Positions 1 through 12,738 of a DNA stretch of 64,000 bases are shown one piece after another. The DNA is taken from assembly GCF_047495875.1 (NCBI RefSeq), contig NC_092497.1:58706977-58770976 (forward strand), read 5' to 3'. This DNA comes from Pithys albifrons albifrons. Its lineage: Eukaryota; Chordata; Aves; Passeriformes; Thamnophilidae. The translations under genes and the position numbers were made by a program. Position 1 is the first letter of the stretch, and each line of letters begins with the position of its first letter. The notes beneath the pieces are model-generated. The model was given only the letters and a program-made list of their open reading frames with translations. It had not been told where the DNA came from and ran no database searches.

Positions 1-1480
1 GAAATGACTCCACAGAAACAGACTGTTATACTTCCTTCCCCTCAGTTGTCATCTCTGAACACAATGCTGTGTCAGGGAATACCTGTTTTGTCACTCTGGG
101 TCAATTGTACAGTGTTTTATCTAATCCCCACTTTTTTCCCACTCACAGCTATACCCTGCAGTAGTGCAGAGTGGGGAAAAAGAGATAACCGTACAACTGT
201 GCAAACATTGTTCAATAATATACAGGACTTTGGTCAGTTAACAGCACTATTTCAATTGCAAGTCCAAAACATAACACCATATGGAGAAAACAGTATGGAA
301 GAAAACTAGTTCCATCCCAACCACACCCTGTACAGTTCTACAAGGTTTCCAGGAGCACTTGGGCTTACACAAGACTTTAGTAGCCAACCAGTCTTACTGA
401 GACAAAGTGTTCCCCCTCTTGGTCATGAGGAGTGAGGAGTTTTAAAACAAAAGTTCTCCAAATGATATGAAATAGAAGAAGCTACATGACATATCCTGTT
501 AGGTCAAAATTCCTGTGTTTTCCACTGATTCAAACATACCTCCCAACTTGAAATGATTAAGTAGTAACATTGTGGCTAGTTTCTGTGTTATGTGATACCC
601 AGAAAAAGGGTGTTTTAACATAATCAACTGCAGTTCTCATCAGTGACTTTCCCTGTTGCATTGCCATTAGACATGGAATGTCTAATTACTTTTGACACAG
701 TCCCTAGTCAACAAGGCTTTCTTTCTTGGCTGAAAATTTAAACCCCACAAGTGCTCTCCCTCACGTGACAATATTTTCATCTTGACAGTAGTAATACAGA
801 ACTTTTCTGGCCCTGAAAGATTGCATTTCAGAGAGGAACCATGAGAATTACACCCTATTGAAAAAGTTCAATATTTTAGCGCAGCCAAAAATGTTTTTAC
901 AATGTGTAGTTGGAAGTTCCAAATACGTGATTCATGAAATTATATTTACCAATATTTGCCTTCTACAGATTTGTGTAGGTCAGCCCAGCCCTATCAGCCT
1001 GAGGCCCAGACAACAGAAACTAAAACTTCCACAATATGTCTTAAACTTGGAATGAGCACCAGTACTTCACAGAAAAGTTTTGAAGCTCTCCAAAAGTATC
1101 CCTAAGTCTCCATTTTTTTCCAGTATTCTGTGAAAAGAGAATGCTGGGAGTCCACCTTTTGTCCAGTCTCATAAGCTGTATAAATTAATGCACATCTAGA
1201 ATTTATACTTAGATAATCACACATATATATATGCGCTAAGTGTACATACAAGACGTAAAGGTACAAAGTACCCTTACAAGTTACCCTTGTAACCAAGTTA
1301 CAAGGGTAACTTATAAACTTTTGTTGGAATACAATATGTATTACAGATCTGCAACCATTTTTCATCACGATTAAAATTTCTGTGGGTGACAAAATGAAGA
1401 GTTATAAAATTTACTTCCAAGTAGTTACTTCAAATGGTGTGTCACAGCCCTGCACCCGTGATCAACTGGGATCCATGCAG
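1..1480. other. Non-coding sequence, no gene recognised
   Basis: This is AT-rich sequence with only short open frames. The longest, an uninterrupted frame of about 100 codons at the very start, has no motif or composition that I recognise and is probably chance. The only structured item is the perfect hairpin at 1,278-1,312, listed separately. Confidence 0.6.
1278..1312. repeat. Perfect inverted repeat, 16-bp arms, 3-nt loop
   Basis: The left arm AAGTTACCCTTGTAAC (1,278-1,293) is the exact reverse complement of the right arm (1,297-1,312). The spacer is CAA. A related string (ACCCTTACAAG) lies just upstream of the left arm. The DNA could extrude as a cruciform, or a transcript could fold into a stable stem. 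No flanking transposon ends were recognised. Confidence 0.9.
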
Positions 1481-2160
1481 CTGGAAAACAAATAGCTGGG
1501 GTGATATTTTTTAAAAGGGGACCTATCATCCTATTAGCTCACTGTGAGCTTATGGCACTATGCCACAAAAAGAAATATTAACCACCACTTGGGCTACATA
1601 AGGAAAAGCATAGACAGCAGCTTAAAAAAGGTAATTACTCCACTGTAGTCAGCACTGGTGAGACCAGATTTGGCATGTTGCTGTGGGTTCTCCATTGCCA
1701 CAAACAAGAGAGTTCAGTACATGCCTGGTAGGAGGGTTAGAGAGCTGGAGGACATTACATTTGAGGATAGACAGAGGCAACACTTCCACTTGGTTCATCC
1801 TGAAGCAGAGGTTGAAGAGGGATCCTATTGCTGCCTTCAGTTTCTTAAGGGGTGCTATAAAGAAATCAGATGCTTCTCAAACATGCAAAGAGAGAGGATG
1901 AAAGGGATCAGTAACAAGTCAGACCATGTAAAATTTCAACTAGATGGAAGAAAAAAACATCATTTACCAATGAGTGCTCTCGCCCATATGTCCCCAAAAG
2001 ACTACAGTGTCTGTCTTCAAAAGTCTTTAAAAATAGATGGACTATGTGCTAAGCAACCTTACCAACTTCTGAAGCTACATCTGCTTGGAGCAGAATTAGG
2101 AATTAGATGTCCTCCAGAAGTCCCTTTCTGGCTGGTTTGGTCTATGATTTTCCATTTCTT
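1480..2160 (+). mobile_element. CR1 LINE fragment, old, RT C-terminal part to 3' end
   Basis: The order of recognisable blocks follows the end of CR1 ORF2. Near 1,640-1,690 is a block like the CR1 segment 'CACTGGTGAGACCA...'. Near 1,800-1,910 is the 'GAAGCAGAGGTTGAAGAGGGATC' region, here followed by AAGGGGTGCTATAAAGAA. The characteristic 3' UTR block with 'CCTCCAGAAGTCCCTT' is near 2,110-2,150, and it ends in a decayed octamer tail (TCTATGATTTTCC). Codons are scattered over several frames with stops. Open frames of 72 and 176 codons in this stretch are accidental readings of the relic and not genes. The divergence is high, which indicates an ancient insertion. The 5' boundary is uncertain by about 60 bases. 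Confidence 0.75.
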
Positions 2161-4260
2161 CCAGAGAGAAAATCACATTATTAGGTAGGAAAATTCACAG
2201 AAAATTAAGTTTTGTTACCATATGCTCTCTATTGAAGAGCTTTATAGGTTTTCTTAGTAGAACAGTCAGTCTTACACTCTTGTGTTTCTTGTTGTTTCTT
2301 TTTTGTTTTGTTTAAATTATACAGATACCAAGAGTGCATTGTCCGAAAGCATTTCTCATCCAAATTGAAGCCAAGAAGATTTGATAAGCTTAGGGAGGGA
2401 TAATATAATTTCTCACTCAATCTAGCACAGGGTATATACTAACATATATCCAAAACAAGCTTCCAAAAAAATGGCAACAATTTTCTTTTCAAGGCTTCCC
2501 CCTCAAAGGGCAAAAACTGTTTGCTACAGGGTATTGCACTTCTTTTTCTCTGGTAGTGTCACTTTCTGCATCTTCAAGAATGGAAGGAGGACTTTTGTCA
2601 TTGTCTCAGGAGGCAGAATATTACCAGGCAGTCCTGTCTCCCTGGCTGTGAAAAAATTGACTATAACCAACTCTACACCTCTCCTGGAAAGACCAACTAT
2701 CCTCTAGTGCTTTTTACAAGGCAAGATCAACATATATTTAGCAGTGAAAGTATGGATTGATTATGCCAGATGAATGCCAACATTTAAGGAAGGCAGATTG
2801 ATAATACAAAAGGTAATATAATTGTGGTGTGAAGAATATTCACATAGTGTTATTGAAAATGTTGTAACACACTCCAGTTGAAATTCATTTCTGTGACAGC
2901 TCATTAGAGAAATTGTAACAAGATAAAACTCTGGATGCATACATGTACATGATCTCAAAATCAGGACATCTTTGTATTAATAAGTGTAGGGTGAAATGAG
3001 CAAAATATGTTGCATTTCATCAGTGATATTCTTATGGGAATTATGAGTTCAGAGTTGAGAAACAACAAGAATTTACAAAGTCTGCCAGATGACAACTCTC
3101 ACTATTACTTCTCTCCTTTTTTTCCATTCCCAGCAGCAATTTGCCTGAAAGAATTAGTACATGTGATTAAAGAATGTGAAAAAACTTAGATGAAAATCTG
3201 ACCACAACAAAAAGGTGCAACATGTAGTATAATCCACTGCAGAACGAGATACTTTTATCTAAAATTTACCTTTCTTATTTGAATGCTTAAATACACCTAA
3301 CAAAAACATTCTTAAAACCTTCCACAGCTCTTCTGTTTTCAAGCAGACTTTTTTTTGGATGCTTGTAGAAATGTACTGATTTTTTTTAAATGTTATTTTC
3401 AAGCTGTTCAGCTCTTACTGTGTTAGAGATTGATTATCATATGGGTTTCTCTCAAAGAAGGATAAATATTACTGTGATATAAAGATTGTATTGGCTGCCC
3501 TTTGCTGAAAGATTAGTCAGAATTTTGTGCATTTTCTATACTTGAAATACCTTATATTTAACAATCTCAAAAATTTTTTCTTTATAAATACATTTATTCA
3601 GTTAACATGAAAAATTCATAGCTAGAACTTATAATAAAGAATTCTATTTTTCAGAATTCTAAAGGAAGAGAGAAAATGACAACTTAAACAAAGTAAGATT
3701 TGAAAAACAATCATAAAAATACTAACTGTAGAAAGTTAAGATCTGTTTTTCGTATCCTTTTTCATTTGGAAGTTGAGGTGCTTCAGTGAAATTATGTCCT
3801 GTGTGATTATCTTTGCACATGTTAAGACTGGAAATAAATCACAAACTCATCTACATTTAAGGAAAAAAAATGCAGCAGATCTTTTAGCAAATGTAAACTG
3901 GCAGAGCTTCTATGAACTATAGCAACTTACACCAACTCAAGGTCTGATCAAAGCAGTAAAATTAGAAACTATTTCAAAACTCTGTATGTGAAATGAAATT
4001 CAAGACATATTTTCCCTCTACTAGGAAAAAAATGGTACAATATTTGGGTAGATTAGTAGCCACACATATCAGTAAATATTTTACCTATTTTGTGCAAGGA
4101 ATTTTCAAAGAAATTGAAAGCAGAAAAAAACAATATTTGCTAACCAAATCTGAATACTTTCCCTACTACTGGCATAAAATGTTAAAAAGTAAGTACATAA
4201 GTAATGAAATCATAAAACTATACAGTAGTTTAGTGAGTCACTGAATTATTGATGTTAACA
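2160..4260. other. Unique AT-rich sequence, nothing recognised
   Basis: There is no coding frame or repeat that I can support. Short T-rich stretches occur (for example 2,284-2,315 and 3,341-3,390). A frame of 83 codons near 4.0-4.2 kb is lysine-, tyrosine- and serine-rich, as expected from AT-rich DNA, and is not considered a gene. Confidence 0.55.
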
Positions 4261-4264
4261 TTCT

Positions 4265-4440
4265 AAATTGGATAATAAATTGGCTTAGTGGCATTGCTGA
4301 TGGTCAGGGAAAAGTGGTAAATGGATACAGATGGAGTAGGAGTGTGACAAGTGGATTGTCAGTGGGGTCTGTGCTATGTCTATTCTTGTTGATACAGTAC
4401 TATATATCACTAATCTTCAAAGCAATTTTTCATCAGCTTA
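4265..4440 (+). mobile_element. CR1 LINE fragment (reverse transcriptase region), very degenerate
   Basis: The block 'TTGGATAATAAATTGGCTTAGTGGC' to 'AAAGTGGTAAATGG', followed by TGTGACAAGTGGATTGTCAGTGGGGTCTG and TCTATTCTTGTTGATAC, parallels the CR1 segment that encodes the tryptophan-rich stretch and the 'VPQGSVLGP' motif B. Stops and small indels break the frame. The piece is short and its edges are not sharp. It could also be a close CR1-like relative. Confidence 0.55.
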
Positions 4441-7400
4441 TTGACTGCCTGATAGCTTGAATCCATTTTGTTATTTTCATAACTGAAGGGTAGTATATAT
4501 TAAAATCTGAAACTTGAACTATTTATTAAGCACTTATTTATTTATTTATTTTCTGTTACTGTGGAGCTACTAAAACTATTATTGAAATAAACTGTAAAGA
4601 GAATTGTAGGATTAAAAGTTTGCTATTTATATTACATTATTTAATAATTTAACAACAATGGGATTCCATATTACAAAAACATTTTCTCTGTGTACTTTCT
4701 TAAATATAAAAACACTGAAAAGCTTGAAGGTAAATTTGGCAGTTATTATACAGTTCTCATCTGATGTTAATGTTGAAATAAGCTGCTATACTAGGACATT
4801 TGTTGTGATCTGTCATCCTTATCCAAACTGGATTGGAAGATAAAGCCAGTACAAGGCAACATGTTACCTGAACACAGAACTGTTTTAAGAGAAGGCTGCA
4901 TCTCTCCACTCTGTGTAAAACCTTTTCTGTAACCTTGACCTCAGACATTCAGGTTTGTATGTCTCAGTTCCCTACTTGAACCAGACCCTGAAATGATATG
5001 AAGTTGGTAACTCAGTGACCAGACCTTCACTAATTATACCATGTTAAGAATCAACCAGAAAAGAGTTCTACAATCACAAAAGCACATTGAAAAGAGAATC
5101 AGATGTTCAGGTTACAGGATCCAGCCCTGAGAGATGATAAGTATGATGGAGCATGTCTAGGAACTACATTAGAGGCAGTTAAGGGAGAACACCTAATAAT
5201 CAGGAAGGATACAAGCCTATGGCCAGAGGAGGCAGGACTGCTGAAAGAACAAGTACTGCAATAAAACTTTCATGGTGCAATCCCTGTATTAAACATTTGG
5301 ACAGATGGAGGCAATTTGGAAACTATGAAGTTAACATTTGATAGGATGATTTAATAGAGGTCTTCTATAGCTAAACCTTCAGGAACAGTAGGCTATTGAA
5401 ATTGCATGGATAACTTCTGGAGAGTCAATGCATCAAGAGTCTGTAGTCAGTCAGATTATCTGTGTCACTTGCATTTGAATAATTGTCCATATATTGCCAA
5501 CTGATACTACCTTGTTTGTACTGTCCTGTACCTATTCACACAGCTGAGGATTCTTTTTGGTCAGTCATTTGCCTTATGCAAGTGCAACAGCTGTTAGAGA
5601 AATGTCCAGAAGAGAAAAATAAGACAGCAAAAGACAGTGGGTGACTTAAACTTCCCAAGTATTAGAGAATCCTACTTCGGCAGATTTAGCCCAAAAGTTT
5701 AAGGCAACCAGATGGGCAGATCTATAACAATTACATTAGTCTGTATTTCCCAGTGATTGAAGAAAGTAAATTCTTCGTCTCCAGATGTCTTCTCCTATTC
5801 CTTCTCTGCTGAAGCATTAGGACTTAATCTCTTCTTTGATAATAGCAGGTACTGCATTTAAACCAGCCACATTCCTGCATTTTGCTTATTCTGTATTTAT
5901 TCAAAACAGAAATAAAAAGATGTGTGTACAGAGACCCACAAAGTCCCTGTTCTAGCCAAACACAACTTTCATTGCCTTCATGACTATGACTACCATGCAA
6001 ACTACAATCCATTTCAAGTATATTGCATATTAGTTTGTGTTTCTTAGAAGACCACTGCAATCTCTTTCACTACCTCTCACAAGTTCAGCCTCATATACAC
6101 TATATGGAAGCACATTTTTTAAATCTTTACATAGTACAGGAAAACTCTAGATTAAAACATTGTTATTACTCACTTAGAATGAAATTTTGTCCATGTCTAT
6201 AAACTGGTGTTAATTCTCATCTACAAGATCTCTGATGGTAAATACATTTTTAATGATTACAGTCATCCCTCAGAACAGCTGTTTCCTGAACACTTTTGTA
6301 GTTGTTTTTCTGGTGCTAGACCTCTTAAATAAGCTGGCAACAATTTGTTCAGTTTTAAAAGAGAATTAGCCACTGGTGCCAATTGTGTACTGACATAAAA
6401 CTTTAGTATACTTGGCCCTAAGTTTCTCCCATATGGAAGAGAAGTCTCCTATTTTGAGGTTTTTATTATTTCATTCATCCATAATTTATGTGCAGATGGA
6501 AGAGTCATTCCTTGACTCACTCATTCTATATTAATAAATAACTAATTCTTGTACACCCCCAGAGTTGTATATCCCCTCAAGGTTAATTTCAGAGGCAAAG
6601 CAGCTCAGTTCCCAAGCAATTCTGAGGACAAGATAACTGTTGTGGATCATTTGTGTAGTTATAAAAGCAGATCACAGATGGATCATTTGCACAGTTATAG
6701 CTACTGTGATTTTTACTTACAACAAACTTGCAGAAATGTGAGTAATATCTGTTCTTGCATAATTCTATAAAAGCACAGAGAAGAAAAACAGAAACACAAA
6801 AGCAACTGCTTAATGATCAAGTCCTTATCACAGTCTAAAAGTTAATTTCTCTTAACAGGATTCATGACTGAAATCTACACTTTGATTAAAAATAAAATGT
6901 TTCTAGGCTTGAAGACCATGCCTGTAACTTTGTAAGGCTGACACTGTTAAACAACTTTTTTCTGCAATGTAAAAATGACCAAAATTCATCACTGAAATAC
7001 ATTGATTAAAGTGATAAGATTCTGAAAGCTTCAGATAACTTACTCCTATGATTAACCAATTTTCTTATGAGAAAATTAGCAGAAATTTTGCAAAATATAT
7101 CTACCTTCACATACCATGCTACCTCGCAAAGCCTTTTGAGTCTTAAGTATCAGACAAAAAAATCCAAAAAACAAAACACCCAAACAAACAAGAAAAAAAC
7201 CCAAACACCAAACAATAAAAATAGCCTTTCATATTCTATGAGAAGTCAATGTAATCACATACAAAAACCAGGGCACATGAGCACCATAATAAAGAATTTG
7301 TATTCAAATTGAAAAAAAGATCAAAAAAGATTCTGTGTGCATGTTTTTACATTTTTACGTTATATCGCCTCTGTTTTCAAACTGAAGTGTTGATAAAGTC

Positions 7401-7740
7401 CAGAATCCTGTAGAGTTTAGAATTTCCAATTGATTGTTTAAGACAAGCTGACTATTAAATGTGTTATTTGGAAGTTTCTTCCTTGGTCAACACCTCAAAA
7501 CTCGCAAATTTTTTTTCTCTCATTTTTTTCCTGGAGTTTCGCCATGATGTTTTGGGGTTTTTTTCGAAGAGGAAAGAAGGAATTTACTTTTGGAGTATAG
7601 CTAGACAAGTCCCTAGGAATTACTTAAACAAAAGAATCTGAAAAAAACCCCAACCCTACATGTCTTGACTATTTTCATACAGCTTGGAAAAGTACAGTAT
7701 CTGCTTTAAAATAATAAATAAATATCCTTGTATCTTAGAA
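4440..7740. other. Mostly unique sequence, with a possible CR1 endonuclease scrap near 5.62-5.69 kb
   Basis: The block has a (TTTA)n stretch at 4,532-4,551. At 5,635-5,690 the words GGGTGACTTAAACTTCCCAAGTATTAGAGAA resemble the CR1 endonuclease segment that encodes a 'GDFNFPDI'-like motif, but support is weak. An A/C-rich low-complexity tract lies at 7,156-7,222. No protein-coding gene was recognised. Confidence 0.4.
7156..7222. repeat. A/C-rich low-complexity tract
   Basis: The plus strand is almost only A and C (words such as CAAAC, AAAAAACCC). It is one of several similar tracts in this window. Confidence 0.8.
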
Positions 7741-7744
7741 AAGT

Positions 7745-8030
7745 GTAGAGGTAGAAGGAACTTCAATAGACTACCTAAACATTAGCGGAAACTAACTTGG
7801 AATCAAGTGCAGAAGTACCGCTGCAGTAGTCATATGCCTGATCTGCTTCTTAAAGACCCCAGAGAAGAAGATAGTGTAATTTAATCAGCAAGGTCAGTCT
7901 GTTCCAGGGATTTACTGCAAGGACTGTTTTTTGTGTTTGTGGGTTTTTCTCTAGTACCTAAGGTAAATCTCCTTTGGTGCAAATTAAGCCCATCTGTTTT
8001 TATCCTTCTACAAGCAAAGCTGATGTACAT
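7745..8030 (-). mobile_element. CR1 LINE fragment, 3' part, minus orientation
   Basis: Read on the plus strand, this shows the reverse complement of the CR1 C-terminal and 3' UTR region. The order is GAGGTAGAAGGAACTTC, then GGTCAGTCTGTTCCAGGGATTTACT, then CTAGTACCTAAGGTAAATCTCCTTTGGTGCAAATTAAGCCCAT. This order is the one seen in minus-strand CR1 copies. The octamer tail is lost or too decayed to see. No open frame remains. Confidence 0.7.
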
Positions 8031-8068
8031 TATTAGCATGTCCTTCTGTAGTCTCCTGTGTTTTACTA

Positions 8069-8105
8069 AAAAAAAAAAAAACACCAAAAACAAAACAAAA
8101 AAAAT
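8069..8105. repeat. A-rich low-complexity tract
   Basis: A run of 13 A is followed by CACCAAAAACAAAACAAAA. There is no associated element. Confidence 0.85.
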
Positions 8106-9433
8106 TCACCACCTTTTAGCGTAAATTATATTTTCAAAATCTCTGGCTGGCTTTTAATTTCCTTTACCCTGATGCTCTCAAATTTATCATAAAATGTATT
8201 TCTAGCTAGCCAGAGTATACAAAGCCAAAATATCATAAAAGGTCACATGGATGGAATAATCACCTCCGGGCCTTTCATATGACTTTGCTGTTAATACATT
8301 CCAGGATCACATTTGCATTGGTTTAAAAATCAGTTTTAGAATTGAAGGTTCCTCAGATCTTATTTTTCGAAGTTCTGCTGCACTCATTAAATTTGTTTTC
8401 CTAAAATGTGCTTTTCTATTCTTCTTGCATATGCCTTTACAAAATTTCTTGTTGATTTTAGGTGATTTCTTCAAATTACAAAGATAATTTTAATCTTATT
8501 CTCTGACTTTGGCATCAGAGTTAGGTTTTATAAACATGCTTCACACTCCTTCAAGAGAATTGTTAATGGAAATAATAATTTTCATTATCTGTTGAGTACA
8601 TACAGTCTTCTCACCTGAAGCTTCGTTACATGATCATTTCCACAGCAACAAGTTTTGATGTCAGAAATAAAGTTATGGTCTCATAGAAATACAGCTGGAA
8701 CAAATGAGCTCTTAGGAGCCAGATTTCATGCATATGTGCATAGTTAAGCAGTGAAGTGTCAGGGATAAATATAGCATTTATACAATATAAAAACAGTAGC
8801 CAATAATTTTTACTCATACAGAATTCTTGCTTGAGCAACAGCAGCATAATTAGCCCATGCAGTTAAAGAATCTGTTTCAGAAGTACTTTTTTAAATGAAA
8901 CTTCTTCTTCATGTGTTAAAATTCACAGTAATTAGGAGTTGTAAAAGTTTACCATATGGGATCAAAAACAAAAACATTAAAACACCGATGTGAAAGTGCA
9001 TTTTATGCATCACTGACATTTCACCAAAATTTCATTTGAAGGTGTGGAAGACACACACTAATCTCTTTGCACAATATTTAGCTTTAGAAGATAGGAAGCA
9101 GTAGGATATCCAGTCAGACAAAGAAAACCCTCAGAAGCACAGGTAGAAGAAGCTTTCATAGCTCCAAAAATATTAACAGAGTGCACAGAGCCAAAGCAAT
9201 TAACACTTACTATAAAAATTCCAGTGAAACACCATTCTACAAAACCCCCACATTTTACAGAATTTAAATATTATACTTGTAAGCTAGAAGCAGAAAGGAA
9301 GAAAGACTATGCATGTCCTGGAACTGAAGCTATGTCCTTGAGGAGCTGTCTGACCATGCTATCCAAGTCTCCAGCACACCATCTGCTTGGGAAAGCAGAT
9401 TTCATGAGAAATCCATTGACATTGGGATGTCAA

Positions 9434-9481
9434 AATCAAACCCAAACCAAAACCAAACCAAACCACCACTAAACTAAAAAA
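9434..9481. repeat. A/C-rich low-complexity tract, (ACCAAA)-like
   Basis: Imperfect repeats of CAAAC/ACCAAA are on the plus strand. Confidence 0.8.
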
Positions 9482-12400
9482 AATCCAGAGGGTTGCATAT
9501 CTTTTCTTCATACACACATACACACACATAGAGAGATTTTTGAGGCCCTTTCTTCATGCTAAAAAAGGTGTCATTTCCTTAATGAGGTGAACTCCCTTTT
9601 TAGCCACAGCTCCTAAAAACTGCTAGCATTTAACAGAGCTGCTCTGTATACTGCCTTGTGGTATATCAAATCATAAGGAATATACTTCTAAGAGCCATGT
9701 ACTTCACTTTACTCTTTTCAGACACAGCTGCTCTTATGTAACACCAATTTTCATCTGTTAACATCCATATTATGTAATTCTCTCAGAGATCTTACCTAGA
9801 AATATTATAAGTATTATTATAAAGGAGGGGAGTTGTCTAAACTATTAAAATGCCTGTCTAAGTGTTGGTCTGTGTTGCTCATTTGTAGTCTTGATTTCTG
9901 TTCTGGACCCACCTCTTAAACCATGTCCTTCAGTCAAAACTGGTGCCTAGATTATGACCAATTTTTTCTATACCTTAATGTACAGAAGGAAAAATTAGTC
10001 AGTGAATTGAACAAGTCAGCTGGTGTTCCTGGGAACTTCCCTGAGTTATAAGACGGCTGTAATCCGCACTTCTGTATAACAGAATATTAACTAAAGATAA
10101 ATGAAAAAGTGATTCATGATGATCCACATTTTCCTGTAACAGTATTCTCTCATGACTAAAGACTCATTAGCCTTCATAATTTTAGTGTTCTTTTCCAGCA
10201 TGGAAAAGTTTGTGGAATAATTGCTTTTATCATTGCGACCATTTATTAAACCTCTCAACACATGTGACAAATTATGTATTTACTATCCAAGAGTTACTTT
10301 AATGAAGCTTTGTGAATCTAACAATTAGGAGTCTTTTAAGTGTTCCAGCAGTTCTTGGTTTAATTTTTCTTCTGTGCTTACCTTTTCTTATCTTCAAGAT
10401 ATTAGAAAATAGTCTTAGGGTCATCTGTTGCCATGGATTTTCCTTCCTTGCTGGATAAAACAACTTTTGACAAATTTCTAGAGCAGCTTCTCTTTTTTTT
10501 TTTTGTCTATGTATCCTTATGGAACTACAAGCAGGTAAATAGATTTTTTGGGGAGGAACTTCTGTGACTCTCTACAACCCCTTGGTGTTAAATATTTCCT
10601 GGCAAAACAGAATTTTGCATTGTTTTATTGTGTTCCTTTCTTGCCCTCTAGCTACCTTTTCACTGTATATATCTCACTAATATGAAGCAAAGATTTTATT
10701 ATCAATCTTAAAATTTGGACAACTCTCTACCTATAAAAAATATTCTTATGCATGAATGCTGTAGATACTTCTGCAATGCTTAAGGAGTTTTACTGTAAAT
10801 CAGGAAGAGAAGTATATCAGGATACCTCAAACATAACTGTTTAGGCTTATGCAGTGTAGGAATTCTGAAGCTGGACAAGCATTACTAGAAAATCCAGGAA
10901 AAATCAATGCAGCAAATAATTACCATAAGTATTTCTCTTTACACATACAACTAGTTCCATAGGAATCTAAAAGATTGCTTAGCAAAGTAATGAATTCACC
11001 TGTTTTGTGGCATAAATTTTCAAAAATCCATATTTTAGTTTCCTTAAAATATACACATGAACTATCTTTCTAAAGAGTTTTAGTGTTAGGAAGAGAATTT
11101 CATAAGCATCTTCAAATAGATACCCACAAATTTTAATTGCATATCCTAATTATTTAATTAAAGTTAGTTCTGTACATGAAATCACATAATTAGAATGTGT
11201 CGTTGGGTAAAAATTGCAATTTGTAGTTAAGTAACAAAATGTGCAGTAAGTGGGTTTAATTTACAAGCTATATGAAGGTTGATTAACTATGTATGGCATT
11301 ACCTCTGTAGATCAGATTTAAAACTATGCTTAGTCATTTCAAAACAACATTTTTCTCAAAATGCAAAATGGTTAGTTGCTTTTTTTTTTTTAAATTCAAA
11401 ATATCTCAGGTTTTCCTTAGATATTTTCAAATCAGAGAAAAGTTGTTTCTCTTAATTTTTAGGTATAGATCAGAACAAATCAAGGAAGTAAACTTTTAGG
11501 TTACCTGTAAGGTAATAAACTCTGAGGTATGAGAAATTTTACTAAATCCTGTTGTGCAAATATTCATATAATTAAGTTATCATAATATACTTCTAGGTTA
11601 GCCCATATGTAGGCAGCCTTGCCAGAATTGTAATTAAATTTGAAAATTTTAATTACTGGTGGCTAATTCTCTATCAAACATCTCATTCTTTACCAACTAC
11701 TTAATCTCAAGGATAATATGGATTTCTTTAATTTATAGATTTAATTTAATTTAAGGATGTCTTCTCAGTTCTTTTCAATAATACAATATTATTGAATTGA
11801 TGTTCAGACTCAAGAAAACAAGTGATATCTTCTATCAGAAATTCTTCCTGTTTCTTGTATAGCAAAAAGTTATGAATGTATATGGAGACATGATAGATTT
11901 TTTCCATAATATAACTAACATTCAGTTTTTATTTTTCAATATTGCTAACCTCCTTCTAATTAGTTAATTTTCTGCAGATTTTATTTTACATTTCTTAGAA
12001 TGTAACGTTTTAATATTTGGAAAGTAGAAAAGTATGTAGTGTGTTACACTGATCTTGGTACACTGAATTTAGAAAGCACTTACATAACAAGGGGAATAGA
12101 TGGATTTTCTTTGTCAGCAACACGAGGTTTGGCTACTTTTTCTTCATTAATAGGTATTAGCTAACAGTTATTGCTAACTTTAAGTTAATTTTTATTCCTA
12201 TGATAATGTTCTATAAAAAAGTGTGTAAACTAATGCAAAGAATTCACTGTAAAAATCTGGGATCCAGATTTTCTGTTTCAAAATGTTTAATTAAACTTTT
12301 ATTTCTACCTATTAACATTTAAATCTCAGAGAATAAAGTAAGATTAACTATCAAATGTTACTTTATGGCACTTAATCTTAGCTTAAATTTTTGTTTGGCC

Positions 12401-12697
12401 TTAAGAGACCGTGGTTTCTATAAATTTTTTTGAAGATCAACTTTTTTCTTTTATCCATTTGCACTTAACTCCTTCTAACTGCAGCTCAGTCAGTTTTTAG
12501 CTATGTTGTTGACTTAGAAGTACCATTTTACTCAGTCCACACTGTGACAGTTTTTAACTTATGTAGTGTATAACAATCACTCTTTTTCATATATGTAAAA
12601 CTGAAGGTAAATTTAACTCTGGGCTCACATTTGAAACTCAGAAAATGCTGTTGTGTATACCACATGCTGTGATGATATTGCCCAAAACAAATTGCCC

Positions 12698-12738
12698 AAA
12701 CAAAAACAAGATCAAAATAAACAAAACAAAACAAACCC
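12698..12738. repeat. A/C-rich low-complexity tract
   Basis: It consists of words such as ACAAAACAAAACAAACCCC and ends in a C run. Confidence 0.8.

Noticed and set aside
4..309. Open frame of 101 codons at the window start with two N-glycosylation-like triplets
   Set aside because: There is no recognisable family or signal peptide, and the region has no retroviral context that I can support.
1658..2188. Plus-strand open frame of 176 codons
   Set aside because: It runs through a decayed CR1 in frames that do not match the ORF2 reading consistently, so it is an accidental frame in a repeat.
5635..5690. CR1 endonuclease-like words
   Set aside because: The match is too short and the flanks do not continue into recognisable CR1. 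It is mentioned only inside the spacer description.
11774..11796. 10-bp perfect hairpin TTCAATAATA-CAA-TATTATTGAA
   Set aside because: A short A/T palindrome of this size is expected by chance in AT-rich DNA of this length.
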